From contig NZ_QFZL01000004.1 of assembly GCF_003171655.1 (NCBI RefSeq), positions 1-64,000 of the forward strand: DNA of 64,000 nucleotides. The letters run 5' to 3'. A program made the position numbers and the translations under genes. Numbering within the stretch: position 1 is the stretch's first letter; the number at the start of each line of letters is the position of its first letter. Below the pieces are notes generated by a model. That model did no database searches and was not told the origin of the DNA. It was given only the letters and a program-made list of their open reading frames with translations. Shown in pieces: positions 1 through 8,534 of this stretch. Source of the stretch: Stakelama portus (GTDB lineage: Bacteria > Pseudomonadota > Alphaproteobacteria > Sphingomonadales > Sphingomonadaceae).

Positions 1-2
1 GC

Positions 3-62
3 TGGGGCGACGACTTCCTAAAGCTCGCTTCACGCTTCGACGACGCAATAGCCGATTTGTAA
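3..62 (+). CDS. C-terminal tail of an unidentified protein (cut by window edge)
   Basis: An open frame enters from the left edge and encodes WGDDFLKLASRFDDAIADL before a TAA stop at 60-62. It runs toward the NACHT gene, so the two are convergent with about 18 bases between stops, and a hairpin lies in that gap. Only 19 residues are visible, too few to name a family. The codons are mixed in GC at the third position, like the neighbouring NACHT gene and unlike the chromosome to the right, so it is probably part of the same island. It could also be chance open frame. Confidence 0.3.
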   Translation, partial: WGDDFLKLASRFDDAIADL

Positions 63-78
63 CCGGACGGACGTCCGG
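63..78. terminator. Hairpin between convergent island genes
   Basis: CCGGAC, loop GGAC, GTCCGG forms a perfect 6-bp GC-rich stem exactly between the stop of the left-edge open frame and the stop of the NACHT gene. There is no T-run on either side. A shared terminator is plausible from position, but the stem is short. Confidence 0.35.
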
Positions 79-80
79 GA

Positions 81-1289
81 TCAGCTAGGCATCGTCCGAC
101 GGGCCCAGTTTATGGGTTCACGGCCTAGATCTACAAAAGTTCGGCGGTTCGCGGTCTTGAGGATTTCATCCAATCCATCGAAGGCCAGATAGGCTTGACC
201 GCTGGCGAGAAGACGCTCGACTACGGCCATTAGGACATTTTTGTCAGTGTAAGCAAAGCTTAGTAGCTCATTGGTGATATATTCCAAGATTGATAGTTGA
301 GCGTTATTCAGTCGAGCACGCTCGAAGTCGCGCAAGACGATTCTGATCGGTACCACTACGCTTGCCGCAGCTGCGCCATCGTTGATCAGTTTTAAGGAAT
401 GGCTCCCGAGGTTATGGCAAATTGCCTGGAGTAAGGTGCTCTTCCCTCCTCCGGGATTACCAAGAACAACCACCCGGTGAAGACCGGTAATTTCGTCAAT
501 ACTGACATTGGCAAACTGTTCTACCTGAGTTCTATCAGCTTGCAACAGTCTCTTCACTTTAACAGATGCAGAATGGCTTGATTCTATCCCAAGCATTTCG
601 TCAATGGCCGGACGAATGTCCTCATGATTCCGAAGAGATAATTTTGGTGCGATGTATATTTTGGAAACCTCGACCTCCTTTCTCCCCTGGCTGGTCTCCA
701 CTCGAATGAATCTAGTGTCATTGGCCATGGCCCGAAGAAGCCTTGGTATTATCTCGCCGAGACATTTGCTCTCTATCGGCCTAGATATACCAACACGTAT
801 CGAATCAATTGAGGATTCAATTTCGGCAATTCTATCTATGATAAATTGATTACTTTGTTTGACGATCCTCGCTAAAACCGGGTCTTTACTTATCTGCGTG
901 GTCGTTATTTCGTACGAGGTGGCTACTTCGTTATATATTGCCAAGGCTTCTCCCGCCTGCGCATCGACCTCTCGTTCGAACAATGCGACGAATGCCGCTT
1001 TGATGGCAGGGCTTCGCGCTCCAACAAGTGCGTCGTTAAACATCGCCGAATGCAAGCCGGAGGCCGAAAGGGCAGACAAAAATCCTGCAACACGCTCGTC
1101 ATATTCGCCAAGCCAGGAGCCTTTGACGATGACAAAATCGCTCGCCGCTGCGGTGAGCATGTCATCGACATGTTGGTCAGATATGGCGTCCTTAATGCGC
1201 CGAAGCCGCGCTATCTTTTGGAAGATCAGTGAGGCGCCTTGCTGAACAGCAGGGGCTGTCAGTTTGAGAAGCGTGCCAGACGAAATCAT
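81..1289 (-). CDS. NACHT-type P-loop NTPase, apparently truncated at the C-terminus
   Basis: The protein is 402 residues from the ATG at 1289, chosen because the sequence from there starts like a compact N-terminal helical domain and a GGGTGG purine stretch lies upstream; the frame stays open to 1370. It shows a Walker A motif GNPGGGKST at about residues 277-285 and a Walker B motif YLAFDGLDE at about 367-375, the paired acidic signature of NACHT/STAND NTPases. These families usually continue with several hundred residues of winged-helix and sensor repeats. Here the frame turns into unrelated-looking sequence about 13 residues after Walker B and stops, so it is probably truncated by a deletion or frameshift. 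Base composition is visibly more AT-rich than the rest of the window. Many such proteins are antiphage STAND systems; function here is inferred. Confidence 0.75.
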   Translation of the reverse strand: MISSGTLLKLTAPAVQQGASLIFQKIARLRRIKDAISDQHVDDMLTAAASDFVIVKGSWLGEYDERVAGFLSALSASGLHSAMFNDALVGARSPAIKAAFVALFEREVDAQAGEALAIYNEVATSYEITTTQISKDPVLARIVKQSNQFIIDRIAEIESSIDSIRVGISRPIESKCLGEIIPRLLRAMANDTRFIRVETSQGRKEVEVSKIYIAPKLSLRNHEDIRPAIDEMLGIESSHSASVKVKRLLQADRTQVEQFANVSIDEITGLHRVVVLGNPGGGKSTLLQAICHNLGSHSLKLINDGAAAASVVVPIRIVLRDFERARLNNAQLSILEYITNELLSFAYTDKNVLMAVVERLLASGQAYLAFDGLDEILKTANRRTFVDLGREPINWARRTMPS

Positions 1290-1524
1290 GATTGCCACCC
1301 AAGCCCTGGAAACGAGTGCGGATAGAATAAACAAATTCTTCGCCGCGGCTAGACAAGATGGAGGCGCCATCGTTCATCCGTTTGGAGCGACGGCGCTCGT
1401 GTCGCTCTCCGCCGCGCCAACAAGGCGCCAGCGCATACGCTCAAGCACAATGTTGGTCATAATGTTGGTTCGTGGACCCCGGTAGGCACCAACATCTTGA
1501 AAAAAAATAATATTATTGGTTTGG

Positions 1525-1615
1525 TGGCGGAGCGGGAGGGATTCGAACCCTCGATACGGTTTTGCCGTATACTCACTTTCCAGGCGAGCGCCTTCGACCA
1601 CTCGGCCACCGCTCC
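1525..1615 (-). tRNA. tRNA-Ser (anticodon GGA)
   Basis: Reading the minus strand, a 7-bp acceptor stem GGAGCGG pairs with CCGCTCC, followed by a G discriminator and an encoded CCA at 1525-1527. The D arm GCCGAGTGGTCGAAGGC, the anticodon loop CTGGAAA (anticodon GGA), a long class II variable arm (ATACGG/CCGTAT) and the T arm GGGTTCGAATCCC are all present. The length of 91 nt and the long variable arm fit serine. Its 3' end faces the AT-rich island at the left, the usual arrangement for an integrase attachment site. Confidence 0.97.
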
Positions 1616-1711
1616 GCATGCGCTGGAAGGTCGTGTCCACTAGAAGCTGGCGCGCGCGAACGCAAGCAGCGGGATTGCGCCGGGCCGGACTGCGTGTCAG
1701 TCTCCGCAGCC

Positions 1712-2572
1712 ATGTTCAGACCTCTTCACGCGCTCGCTGCGCTTGCCCTTCTCGCCGGTCCGCTTCCCGCCTGTGCGCAGCAAGCGACTCCCGATCCTGT
1801 CGCTGCCGACTGGCACGATATTCCCGATGACGAAATCATGGTCATCACGCTCACTGACGGGCGTCAGATCTTCATTCGGCTGGCCAAGCGATTCGCGCCG
1901 GGCCATGTCGCGAATATCGGCACGCTGATCAACGCGCATTGGTGGGACGGCGCGACCATCTATCGCGTTCAGGAAAACTGGGTGGCGCAATGGGGTGACG
2001 CGACCGAACAGAAGCCGCTGCCGCCCGAAATCCTGCGCCGTCCGCCTGCCGAATTCGAAATCGGCGCGTTCGAAGCTGCGCAGCGATTGCCGGTGCGCGA
2101 CGCCTATTCGACTGCGTCGGGGGTGACCGCCGATGGCTGGCCGATCGCCACCGACGGCAGCGCGGCGTGGCTGACGCATTGCTATGGCTCGGTCGGCGTG
2201 GCGCGCGATTCGCTGCCCGATACCGGCACCGGCGCCGAGTTGTTCACGCCGATCGGCCAGTCGGCGCGGCGGCTGGATCGCAATTACACCGTGGTCGGAC
2301 GCGTGGTCGAAGGGATGGACGTGTTTTCATCGCTGCCGCGCAGCGCCGCCCCTATGGGTGTCTATGCCACGGCAGCCGAGCGGACCGGCATCGCATCGGT
2401 GCGGCTGGCGAGCCAGTTCCCCGCCGATGAGCGCCCGCATTTCCAATATCGTGCGACCGATAATCCGCGCTACGCGGCGCTGATCGACAAGAAAATGAAT
2501 CCCGACGCGCCGATGATCGCGACGGGGCTGGAGGTTTGCGATCTGGGGCCGGGGGTTCGGCGCCGGCCCTAG
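1712..2572 (+). CDS. Periplasmic cyclophilin-type peptidyl-prolyl cis-trans isomerase
   Basis: The 286-residue protein begins with a clear Sec signal peptide (MFRPLHALAALALLAGPLPACAQQ), which sets the start at 1712 although the frame is open from 1562 through the tRNA gene. The mature part reads like a cyclophilin: ITLTDGRQIFIRLAKRFAPGHVANI, then an ATIYRV-type segment, and a later ELFTPIGQSARRLDRNYTVVGRVVEGMDV stretch corresponding to the conserved closing strand of the barrel. It probably assists folding of exported proteins. The loops are longer than in single-domain PpiA. It ends 16 bases before the convergent lipid-transport operon. Confidence 0.85.
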   Translation: MFRPLHALAALALLAGPLPACAQQATPDPVAADWHDIPDDEIMVITLTDGRQIFIRLAKRFAPGHVANIGTLINAHWWDGATIYRVQENWVAQWGDATEQKPLPPEILRRPPAEFEIGAFEAAQRLPVRDAYSTASGVTADGWPIATDGSAAWLTHCYGSVGVARDSLPDTGTGAELFTPIGQSARRLDRNYTVVGRVVEGMDVFSSLPRSAAPMGVYATAAERTGIASVRLASQFPADERPHFQYRATDNPRYAALIDKKMNPDAPMIATGLEVCDLGPGVRRRP

Positions 2573-2588
2573 CCGCAGTCGCCAGTGA

Positions 2589-3170
2589 TTATTTGCCGAT
2601 CCAGTCGGCAACTTCACCGGCGACCTGATTGGCGGCCTGGTTCAATGCCTCGCCCACAGCGGTGCGATCGATTGCCGACACCGGCACGGTGGCAACGAAG
2701 CGGCGGCGTTCGAACACGGCGCTGTCCGCGCGACGCAGCGACGCGTCATAGATCACCGTCGCTTCGTTGGTGCGCGCGTCGACGCCAAAGGAGCGCAGTT
2801 CGCCGGTCAGCAGCGCGGCGGGTCGATCGATCGACTGGCGTTCGCTGATCGTCATACGCCCGGTCCGCGCCGTAACCGTATCGGCCAGCAGGCGCGCGAA
2901 CATATCGGCGGGCTGCTCCACCCATTGCGCTTCCTTGACATAGGCGACGCTGGTGTCGCTCGTATGCACCGGTACGCGCACCGTCGCCAGTTCCTGCGGC
3001 GTTTGCGGGGTCTGGATCAGAATCGCCGCGCTGTTGGCGGAACCCTGAATTTCGCCCGCTGGAATCGTGGCTGCCGAGCTGAGCATCAGCAGCGCGGGCG
3101 GCGGTTCGGACCCGAATTTGATGCATGCCGTCAGCGGCAGCAGCGCGGCGACGATGGCAAGCTTCTTCAT
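2589..3170 (-). CDS. ABC-type transport auxiliary lipoprotein (PqiC/LptC-like, MCE system)
   Basis: A 193-residue lipoprotein. The start at 3170 gives MKKLAIVAALLPLTAC, a standard lipobox with the modified cysteine at residue 16; the open frame upstream overlaps the MlaD gene and has no signal sequence. The mature region matches the ABC-type auxiliary family found with MCE transporters, with a middle segment EAQWVEQPADMFARLLADTV typical of PqiC-like proteins. It is the last gene of the leftward mlaE-mlaF-mlaD-lipoprotein set, 7 bases after mlaD, and probably forms the outer-membrane-anchored end of the phospholipid shuttle. Confidence 0.85.
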   Translation of the reverse strand: MKKLAIVAALLPLTACIKFGSEPPPALLMLSSAATIPAGEIQGSANSAAILIQTPQTPQELATVRVPVHTSDTSVAYVKEAQWVEQPADMFARLLADTVTARTGRMTISERQSIDRPAALLTGELRSFGVDARTNEATVIYDASLRRADSAVFERRRFVATVPVSAIDRTAVGEALNQAANQVAGEVADWIGK

Positions 3171-3177
3171 ATCGGCC

Positions 3178-4146
3178 TCATTTCTTCGGGTCATAATCGG
3201 GCAGGCGCGGCGACGACAACAGCGAGCCGGCGCCTTCCCGGTCCAGCCGTTCGGCAATTTCGCCAAGCGCGATGGCGGTTCGGCGCAAATCATGGACCAG
3301 CTGTGTCGCCTGGGGCATCGTCTGTTGTGAGAATGCCTGAATACCCGGGCGCGCATCGCCGATCGCGGCGTCCAGATTCTCCATGCTCTGTTTTGCCGCC
3401 AGCACCGCCTGATTGAGGTTCTGCATCGCCGGATCGACGCTGTTGTCCATCACGTTCCGCGTCGAATCGGCTAGCGAACCGATCTGTTCGGCAGCGGCAC
3501 CGATCCGGGCGACCGCCGTGCGCATTTCGGCGATGGTCGCCGCCATTTCCGGTCCGCGATCCGCCAGCGCGTCGGTCAGGCGGTTGGTATTGGCCAGGAT
3601 GCCGGCAATCGACGCCTGATTCTTGTCGCCAAGCAGCTGCGTGAGCCGTTCGGTCAGGGTGGACAGCCGCTCGACGAGTTGCGGCGCGGAGTTCAGGATC
3701 GCGCCCAGGCCACCCGTCTTGGTGGGGATCACCGGCACGTCGAGCGGGCAGGCCGAGCGTGGATTTTGTCGGGGACAGGCGATTGCCGGAGCGCCCTTGA
3801 TCGCGCCGTCGAGCTGGATCTGGCTGACGCCGGTAAAGCCGATGCCGTTGATGCTGGCGGTCGTGCCTTCCAGGATCGGGACATTGTCGTTCACCTTGAT
3901 CCGCACGCGCACGAGCTTGGGATCGGGGGGCCAGAAAGCGATTTCCTTCACCTGCCCGGCCGGGACGCCGGAAAAGGCGACCGGCGAACCGGGGCTGATG
4001 CCGTCGACTGCCTGGGCGAAGAAAATGTCATATTCGCGGTCCGAGCCGTCGCCGAGCCGCGCGAGCCAGACGACGAAGATCGCCAGCACCGCCAGCAGGA
4101 TCAGCGTAACGGCGCCCACGAGCACATGGTTCGATCGCGTTTCCAT
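3178..4146 (-). CDS. mlaD: MlaD family MCE-domain protein
   Basis: The 322-residue product starts METRSNHVLVGAVTLILLAVLAIFVVWL, a short cytoplasmic tail and one membrane anchor, then the MCE domain at about residues 40-130 (YDIFFAQAVDGISPGSPVAFSGVPAGQV is the characteristic beginning). The remainder is a predicted helical region rich in Ala, Leu and Gln, longer than E. coli MlaD (183 residues). It would bind lipid in the periplasm as the hexameric partner of the MlaEF transporter. It lies 7 bases downstream of mlaF, so it is co-transcribed. Confidence 0.9.
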   Translation of the reverse strand: METRSNHVLVGAVTLILLAVLAIFVVWLARLGDGSDREYDIFFAQAVDGISPGSPVAFSGVPAGQVKEIAFWPPDPKLVRVRIKVNDNVPILEGTTASINGIGFTGVSQIQLDGAIKGAPAIACPRQNPRSACPLDVPVIPTKTGGLGAILNSAPQLVERLSTLTERLTQLLGDKNQASIAGILANTNRLTDALADRGPEMAATIAEMRTAVARIGAAAEQIGSLADSTRNVMDNSVDPAMQNLNQAVLAAKQSMENLDAAIGDARPGIQAFSQQTMPQATQLVHDLRRTAIALGEIAERLDREGAGSLLSSPRLPDYDPKK

Positions 4147-4153
4147 CAGTCCC

Positions 4154-4957
4154 TCATGCCCCCGCGGGCGCTTGCGCCCGGTCCGACCCGGCGATCGCGG
4201 CGCGACCGCGGGGTCCGTTGAAATATTCCTGGATCCACGGATGGTCCAACGCCAGCAACTCGTTGATGGTGCCCACCGCAATCACATGTTTGTCGGCGAG
4301 CACCGCGACACGATCGCAGATCGCATGCAGCGTATCGAGATCGTGCGTGATCAGAAACACCGTCAGCCCCAGTGTCCGCTGAAGCGATCGGGTCTGTTCG
4401 TCGAACGCCGCCGCACCGATCGGATCGAGCCCGGCAGTCGGCTCGTCGAGAAACAGCAGCTCCGGGTCGAGCGCAAGCGCACGGGCAAGCCCGGCACGTT
4501 TGCGCATGCCGCCCGACAGCTCGGCGGGATATTTGGGCCCGGCGTCGGACGGCAGGCCGGTCATCACCACCTTGTACGACGCGATTTCATCGAGCTGTTG
4601 CTGATTGAAGCCACGATAGAATTCGCGCAGCGGCACCTGGACATTTTCGGCGACGGTGAGCGTGGAAAACAGCGCGCCGCCCTGAAACAACACGCCCCAG
4701 CGTTTGCGGATCTCGGTCTGCTCGCCGGGGGTACCCGCCAGCATATCGTGCCCGAACACTTCGACCGATCCGGCATTGGGCGCCTGCAGTCCGATGATCG
4801 ATCGCATCAGCACCGATTTGCCGGTGCCCGATCCGCCGACGACGCCCAGGATTTCGCCACGGCGCACATCCAGGTCGAGATCCTCGTGCACGACCTGATT
4901 GCCGAAGCTGTTTTTCAGTCCGCGGACGCGAATGATGATGTCGTCCTCGTCGCTCAT
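4154..4957 (-). CDS. mlaF: MlaF-type ABC transporter ATP-binding protein
   Basis: The 267-residue ATPase starts MSDEDDIIIRVRGLKNSFG at 4957; the ATG overlaps the mlaE stop as ATGA. Visible motifs are Walker A GGSGTGKSV, signature LSGGMRKRAGLARAL and Walker B LLFLDEPTAGLDP, followed by the switch histidine in LITHDLDTLH. The MRKR variant after LSGG is typical of the Mla/Ttg2A group. It energises retrograde or anterograde phospholipid transport by the MlaE permease in the inner membrane. Confidence 0.93.
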   Translation of the reverse strand: MSDEDDIIIRVRGLKNSFGNQVVHEDLDLDVRRGEILGVVGGSGTGKSVLMRSIIGLQAPNAGSVEVFGHDMLAGTPGEQTEIRKRWGVLFQGGALFSTLTVAENVQVPLREFYRGFNQQQLDEIASYKVVMTGLPSDAGPKYPAELSGGMRKRAGLARALALDPELLFLDEPTAGLDPIGAAAFDEQTRSLQRTLGLTVFLITHDLDTLHAICDRVAVLADKHVIAVGTINELLALDHPWIQEYFNGPRGRAAIAGSDRAQAPAGA

Positions 4958-6075
4958 ATCCAGCCGACCCCGCTGAAGAAGACAGCGAAAAATGCGTCGA
5001 GGACGATGACGAGGAAAATCGCCTGAACCACCGCCGCGGTGGTGCGCGCACCGACTTGTTCGGCGTCGCCTTCGACCAGCATGCCCTGAAAACAACCGGC
5101 GATGGCGATGATCGCGCCGAACACCGGCGCCTTGATCAGGCCCACCCACAGGTCGGTGAGCGGCACGACTTCGCGAATGCGCTGAACGAAGGTGATCGGC
5201 GGCACGTCGAGCGAAATCCAGCAGAGCAGGCCGCCGCCGATGATTGCGATCAGCGAGGCATAAAAGCCCAGCAACGGCATCATCACGATCGCGGCCAGCG
5301 TGCGCGGAACCACCAGCGCTTCCATCGGCGAAACGCCGATCGTGCGCATCGCGTCGATTTCCTCGGTCAGCTTCATGGTGCCGATCTGCGCGGCAAAGGC
5401 GCTGCCGGATCGCCCGGCGACCATGATCGCGGTCATCAGCACGCCCAGTTCGCGCAGCGTGATGCGGCCGACCAGATTGATCGTATAGACTTCGGCGCCG
5501 AATTGTTTGAGCTGCACCGCCCCTTGCTGGGCAATGACGATCCCGATCAGGAAGCTCATCAGGCCGATAATGCCCAGCGCCGACACGCCGACGACTTCGA
5601 AACGCTGTACCGTGGCGTTGAGGCGAAAGCGGCGCGGTCGCGTGAACACGTTCCAGAATGCGATCACGGTCGCGCCCATGAAGCCGAGCAGGCCGTGCAG
5701 GGTGCGGAACGCGGAAATCACCGCTTCGCCGGTTTCCGCGACGATGCGCAGGAACAGGCCATAATCGGGAGCGGGCGCGACCACGGGCTGGTCGGCGGCG
5801 CGCGCCACTTGCTCATACAGTTGCGCTTCGTCGCCCTCCAGGCCGGATACCGGCACGTCGCGGGCAGTTGCGAAGCGGTGGATCATCCACGCGCCGACGG
5901 TGTCGATCCGGTCGACGCCTGCCAGATCGATACGATCGACCGGCGCGACGCCGGGCAGGCGTTCGGGCAGGTCGCCGATCGACGCAAGCGACAGGTCGCC
6001 CGTGAAGCGAAGCAGCGTTTCGCTGTCGGACTCAACCCTTTGAAAATCGGCCATGGCGGTCATTGGATGGGACAT
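4954..6075 (-). CDS. mlaE: MlaE-type permease with an N-terminal STAS domain
   Basis: A 373-residue inner-membrane protein. Residues about 10-90 (LLRFTGDLSLASIGDLPERLPG, IDLAGVDRIDTVGAWMIHRFA) form a STAS-like domain, and residues about 120-373 form the MlaE permease with five to six hydrophobic segments and the conserved stretch MVAGRSGSAFAAQIGTMKLTEEIDAM. In E. coli the STAS protein MlaB is separate; here it is fused. Possible starts are at 6075, 6063 and 6054; none has a strong ribosome site. The gene is divergent from the HAD phosphatase and heads the Mla operon. Confidence 0.9.
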   Translation of the reverse strand: MSHPMTAMADFQRVESDSETLLRFTGDLSLASIGDLPERLPGVAPVDRIDLAGVDRIDTVGAWMIHRFATARDVPVSGLEGDEAQLYEQVARAADQPVVAPAPDYGLFLRIVAETGEAVISAFRTLHGLLGFMGATVIAFWNVFTRPRRFRLNATVQRFEVVGVSALGIIGLMSFLIGIVIAQQGAVQLKQFGAEVYTINLVGRITLRELGVLMTAIMVAGRSGSAFAAQIGTMKLTEEIDAMRTIGVSPMEALVVPRTLAAIVMMPLLGFYASLIAIIGGGLLCWISLDVPPITFVQRIREVVPLTDLWVGLIKAPVFGAIIAIAGCFQGMLVEGDAEQVGARTTAAVVQAIFLVIVLDAFFAVFFSGVGWI

Positions 6076-6124
6076 TGCTGGATTTGCGCTGGATCGGCAA
6101 GCGGATAGGCGCCACGATGCCGCA

Positions 6125-6820
6125 ATGCAGTATATCGCAATCTATGACATGGACAAAACGATCACGCGCGCGCCGACCTGGACGACCTTCCTGGTCCACG
6201 CGGCAAAGCGCCGGGCGCCGTGGCGGCTTGCGCTGCTGCCGATCGCCGGGCTGGCGACGCTTGGCTATGGGCTGAAGCTGCTCGATCGCGGCGCGTTGAA
6301 ACAGGTTACCCAGCGGCTGATGCTGGGCGAACGGGTGTCGCACGAAGCCGCGAGCGACCTTGCCCAAAGCTATGCCGATCAGGTCAGTCACACCAACACG
6401 CTCGAAGCCGCGCGCGAACGGATCGCGGCGGATCGCGCCGCCGGATACCGGCTGGTGATGGCGACGGCTTCGCATGGCTATTATGCTGAGGCGATTGGCG
6501 CGCGGCTGGGGTTCGACGATGTCGTTGCGACCCAGGCGCGGCGCAATGCGGAGGGGGATTTATTGTCGCTCATCGAAGGCGAGAACTGTTACGGCCCCGC
6601 AAAGCTCCGCATGGTCGAGGCATGGATGCAAAAAAGCGGCATCGCGCGGGGCGAGGCGCATGTCCGTGCCTATAGCGACCATGTTTCCGATGCGCCGCTG
6701 CTCGGCTGGGCGGATGAGGCGTTCGCAGTGAATGCGCATGGTCCGCTGCGGAAAATGGCAATCGAGCGCGGGTGGGAAATGCTCGACTGGCGAGGCGAAG
6801 GGGACGCTGTTGGTACATAG
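6125..6820 (+). CDS. HAD-IB family phosphatase
   Basis: The 231-residue protein starts MQYIAIYDMDKTITR, with the HAD motif I DMDKT at residues 8-12. Motif II is seen in VMATASHGYYAEAI, and the motif III/IV lysine and acidic pair in the YGPAKLRMVEAW and AYSDHVSDAPLL segments. The helical cap begins near residue 20. The family contains SerB-like phosphatases and lysophosphatidate-type enzymes; the substrate cannot be read from sequence. It is divergent from mlaE with about 50 bases between starts, so the two may share a promoter region. Confidence 0.85.
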   Translation: MQYIAIYDMDKTITRAPTWTTFLVHAAKRRAPWRLALLPIAGLATLGYGLKLLDRGALKQVTQRLMLGERVSHEAASDLAQSYADQVSHTNTLEAARERIAADRAAGYRLVMATASHGYYAEAIGARLGFDDVVATQARRNAEGDLLSLIEGENCYGPAKLRMVEAWMQKSGIARGEAHVRAYSDHVSDAPLLGWADEAFAVNAHGPLRKMAIERGWEMLDWRGEGDAVGT

Positions 6821-6881
6821 TGCCTTTCCGGTGGGGCGGGCGTACAATAGTGTGTCAGCGGCATTGCGAGTGGAATAGACG

Positions 6882-7234
6882 ATGCGACAAGCATATGTTG
6901 TCAGCCTGAGCTTCATCGCGCTTCTGGTCCCTGCGGCGGCGGCAGCGCAAAATGTGGAGGGCCGGGCGTAACGCAAATCGCGCCGGGCGTGGCACGGATC
7001 GACGGCAGCAGCGTACCCAGCCAGCCGATCGACGCTGGTGAGCTCCAGGCGGCCATTAAAGCCACGCCATCGCTTCGTGTGATCAAGCGGCGGCTTGGCG
7101 AAGGGATTTCCTATCCCCGTCCCGACGGTGCCACCACCTATATGTACAAGATCCACGACACCGCGAGTGATGCAGATCGGGTCGTCATCCTCTTCGCCAA
7201 GCGCGATGCGATCGTCGACTATCTGATCGAGTAA
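6882..7234 (+). pseudogene. Small secreted protein split by a frameshift
   Basis: An ATG at 6882 encodes a good signal peptide (MRQAYVVSLSFIALLVPAAA, then AAQNVEGRA) and stops at 6969-6971. The next open frame, shifted by one base, continues without a credible start of its own as GVTQIAPGVARIDGSSVPSQ and on to TAA at 7232-7234. A single-base change near 6955-6968, in the run GGAGGGCCGGGC, would join them into a secreted protein of about 117 residues. The mature part (IKRRLGEGISYPRPDGATTY, KIHDTASDADRVVILFAKRD) is not a family I recognise. It may be a true pseudogene or a sequencing error. Confidence 0.6.
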
Positions 7235-7240
7235 TTCGCT

Positions 7241-8503
7241 TTACAGCAATGTACCGAGTGTGTGGATCGCCACCCCGACCAGGCCGCCGACCAGCGTGCC
7301 GTTGATGCGGATGAACTGCAGGTCGCGGCCGACGGCGTTTTCCATGCGGCCGGTGATCGTTTCGGCGTCCCAGCTGCGCACCGTATCGGAAACCAGCCGG
7401 ACGATCGCATCGCCATAATCGGCGGCGATGCCGACGGCGGCGCGGCGCACGAAGCGATTGACGGTGGCGGCCAGCGCGGGTTCGCGCTGAAGCGTCTCAC
7501 CCAGCTGGCGCAGCGCCTCGCCCAGTTCGCCCTTGAATGCCGCATCGGGATCGCGCGCGAATCGGAGCAGGCCGGCGCGCGCCGATTCCCATATGCCCAT
7601 CCACCACCGGTCGAGCGCGGGGTTTTCGAGCATTTCGACCTTGAAGCTTTCGACACGGCTTTGCGTCCGTTCGTCGAACTGCAGATCGGCGGCGAGCCTT
7701 GCCAGCCCCTCTTCGGCCTTGGCGCGCAGGGGATGGTGCGGATCGTCGGCCATGTCGGCGATCAGCCTGGCGAGGCCGTCGATGATCGCATTGGCAAGCC
7801 GTTCGTCCAGCCCGGTCCAGCGCATGATCGCGCCCGCGCGCTGATGCACCATTTCGCGAATCAGATGTTCGTTGGCGTCGAGCACGCGCGCCGCCCAGCG
7901 GATGATCCCGTCGAGCAGTGGCACGTGGCGATCTTCGGCAATTGCGCTGTCGAGCACGCGGCCGAGCGGCGTGGCGATCTTCATCGTGCGCAGCTGATTG
8001 CCGATCGCGCGCTTCGCCATCCCGCCCAGCCGGTCCTGATCGAGCGATTCGAGCATGTCGACCAACAGGCGCGCCGCGCCCTGCTGGACGCGCCCATGCG
8101 AGCCGCGCGGCTCGGTCAGCCATTTGCCGACGGCGCCCGCCACGTCGATCCTGCCCATGCGCCGCGCGACCACGCCGGGGGTGAGGAAATTGTCGCGCAG
8201 AAAGGTGGCGAGCGTGTCGCCGATACGATCCTTGTTGCGCGGGATGATCGCCGTATGCGGGATCGGCAGGCCGAGTGGATGGCGGAACAGCGCGGTTACT
8301 GCGAACCAGTCGGCCAGCCCGCCGACCATCGCCGCCTCGGCAAAGGCGCGGATATAGCCGATCGCGGGGTGCAGCCCCTGATAGCGCGTCGCGATGATGA
8401 AAGTGGCGGCCATCGCCACCAGCATGCCGGTGGCGATCCATCGCATGCGAACCAGCGCGGGGGGAGGCGGCTCGGCGGAGCGGAGGCGGGAACGAACTTT
8501 CAT
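7241..8503 (-). CDS. DUF445 (YjiN-like) inner-membrane protein
   Basis: A 420-residue protein starting MKVRSRLRSAEPPPPALVRM at 8503 with GGCGGGA upstream. After one membrane segment (MLVAMAATFIIATRY) comes the DUF445 core AFAEAAMVGGLADWFAVTAL followed by FRHPLGLPIPHTAIIPRNKDRIG, the diagnostic stretch of this family. The long middle is helical and the C-terminus GTLVGGLVGVAIHTLGTLL is a second membrane segment. The family is widespread and of unknown function. It is convergent with the frameshifted small secreted protein and downstream of the RND pump, 31 bases after its stop. Confidence 0.88.
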   Translation of the reverse strand: MKVRSRLRSAEPPPPALVRMRWIATGMLVAMAATFIIATRYQGLHPAIGYIRAFAEAAMVGGLADWFAVTALFRHPLGLPIPHTAIIPRNKDRIGDTLATFLRDNFLTPGVVARRMGRIDVAGAVGKWLTEPRGSHGRVQQGAARLLVDMLESLDQDRLGGMAKRAIGNQLRTMKIATPLGRVLDSAIAEDRHVPLLDGIIRWAARVLDANEHLIREMVHQRAGAIMRWTGLDERLANAIIDGLARLIADMADDPHHPLRAKAEEGLARLAADLQFDERTQSRVESFKVEMLENPALDRWWMGIWESARAGLLRFARDPDAAFKGELGEALRQLGETLQREPALAATVNRFVRRAAVGIAADYGDAIVRLVSDTVRSWDAETITGRMENAVGRDLQFIRINGTLVGGLVGVAIHTLGTLL

Positions 8504-8534
8504 TCCCGCCTTAATACCCGAAACCGCCGCGAGT

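Noticed and set aside
1374..1640. Open frame on the minus strand including RVVEGARLESEYTAKPYRGF
   Set aside because: This is the tRNA-Ser gene and its flank read as protein; the phrase is a well-known artefact of tRNA-Ser translation.
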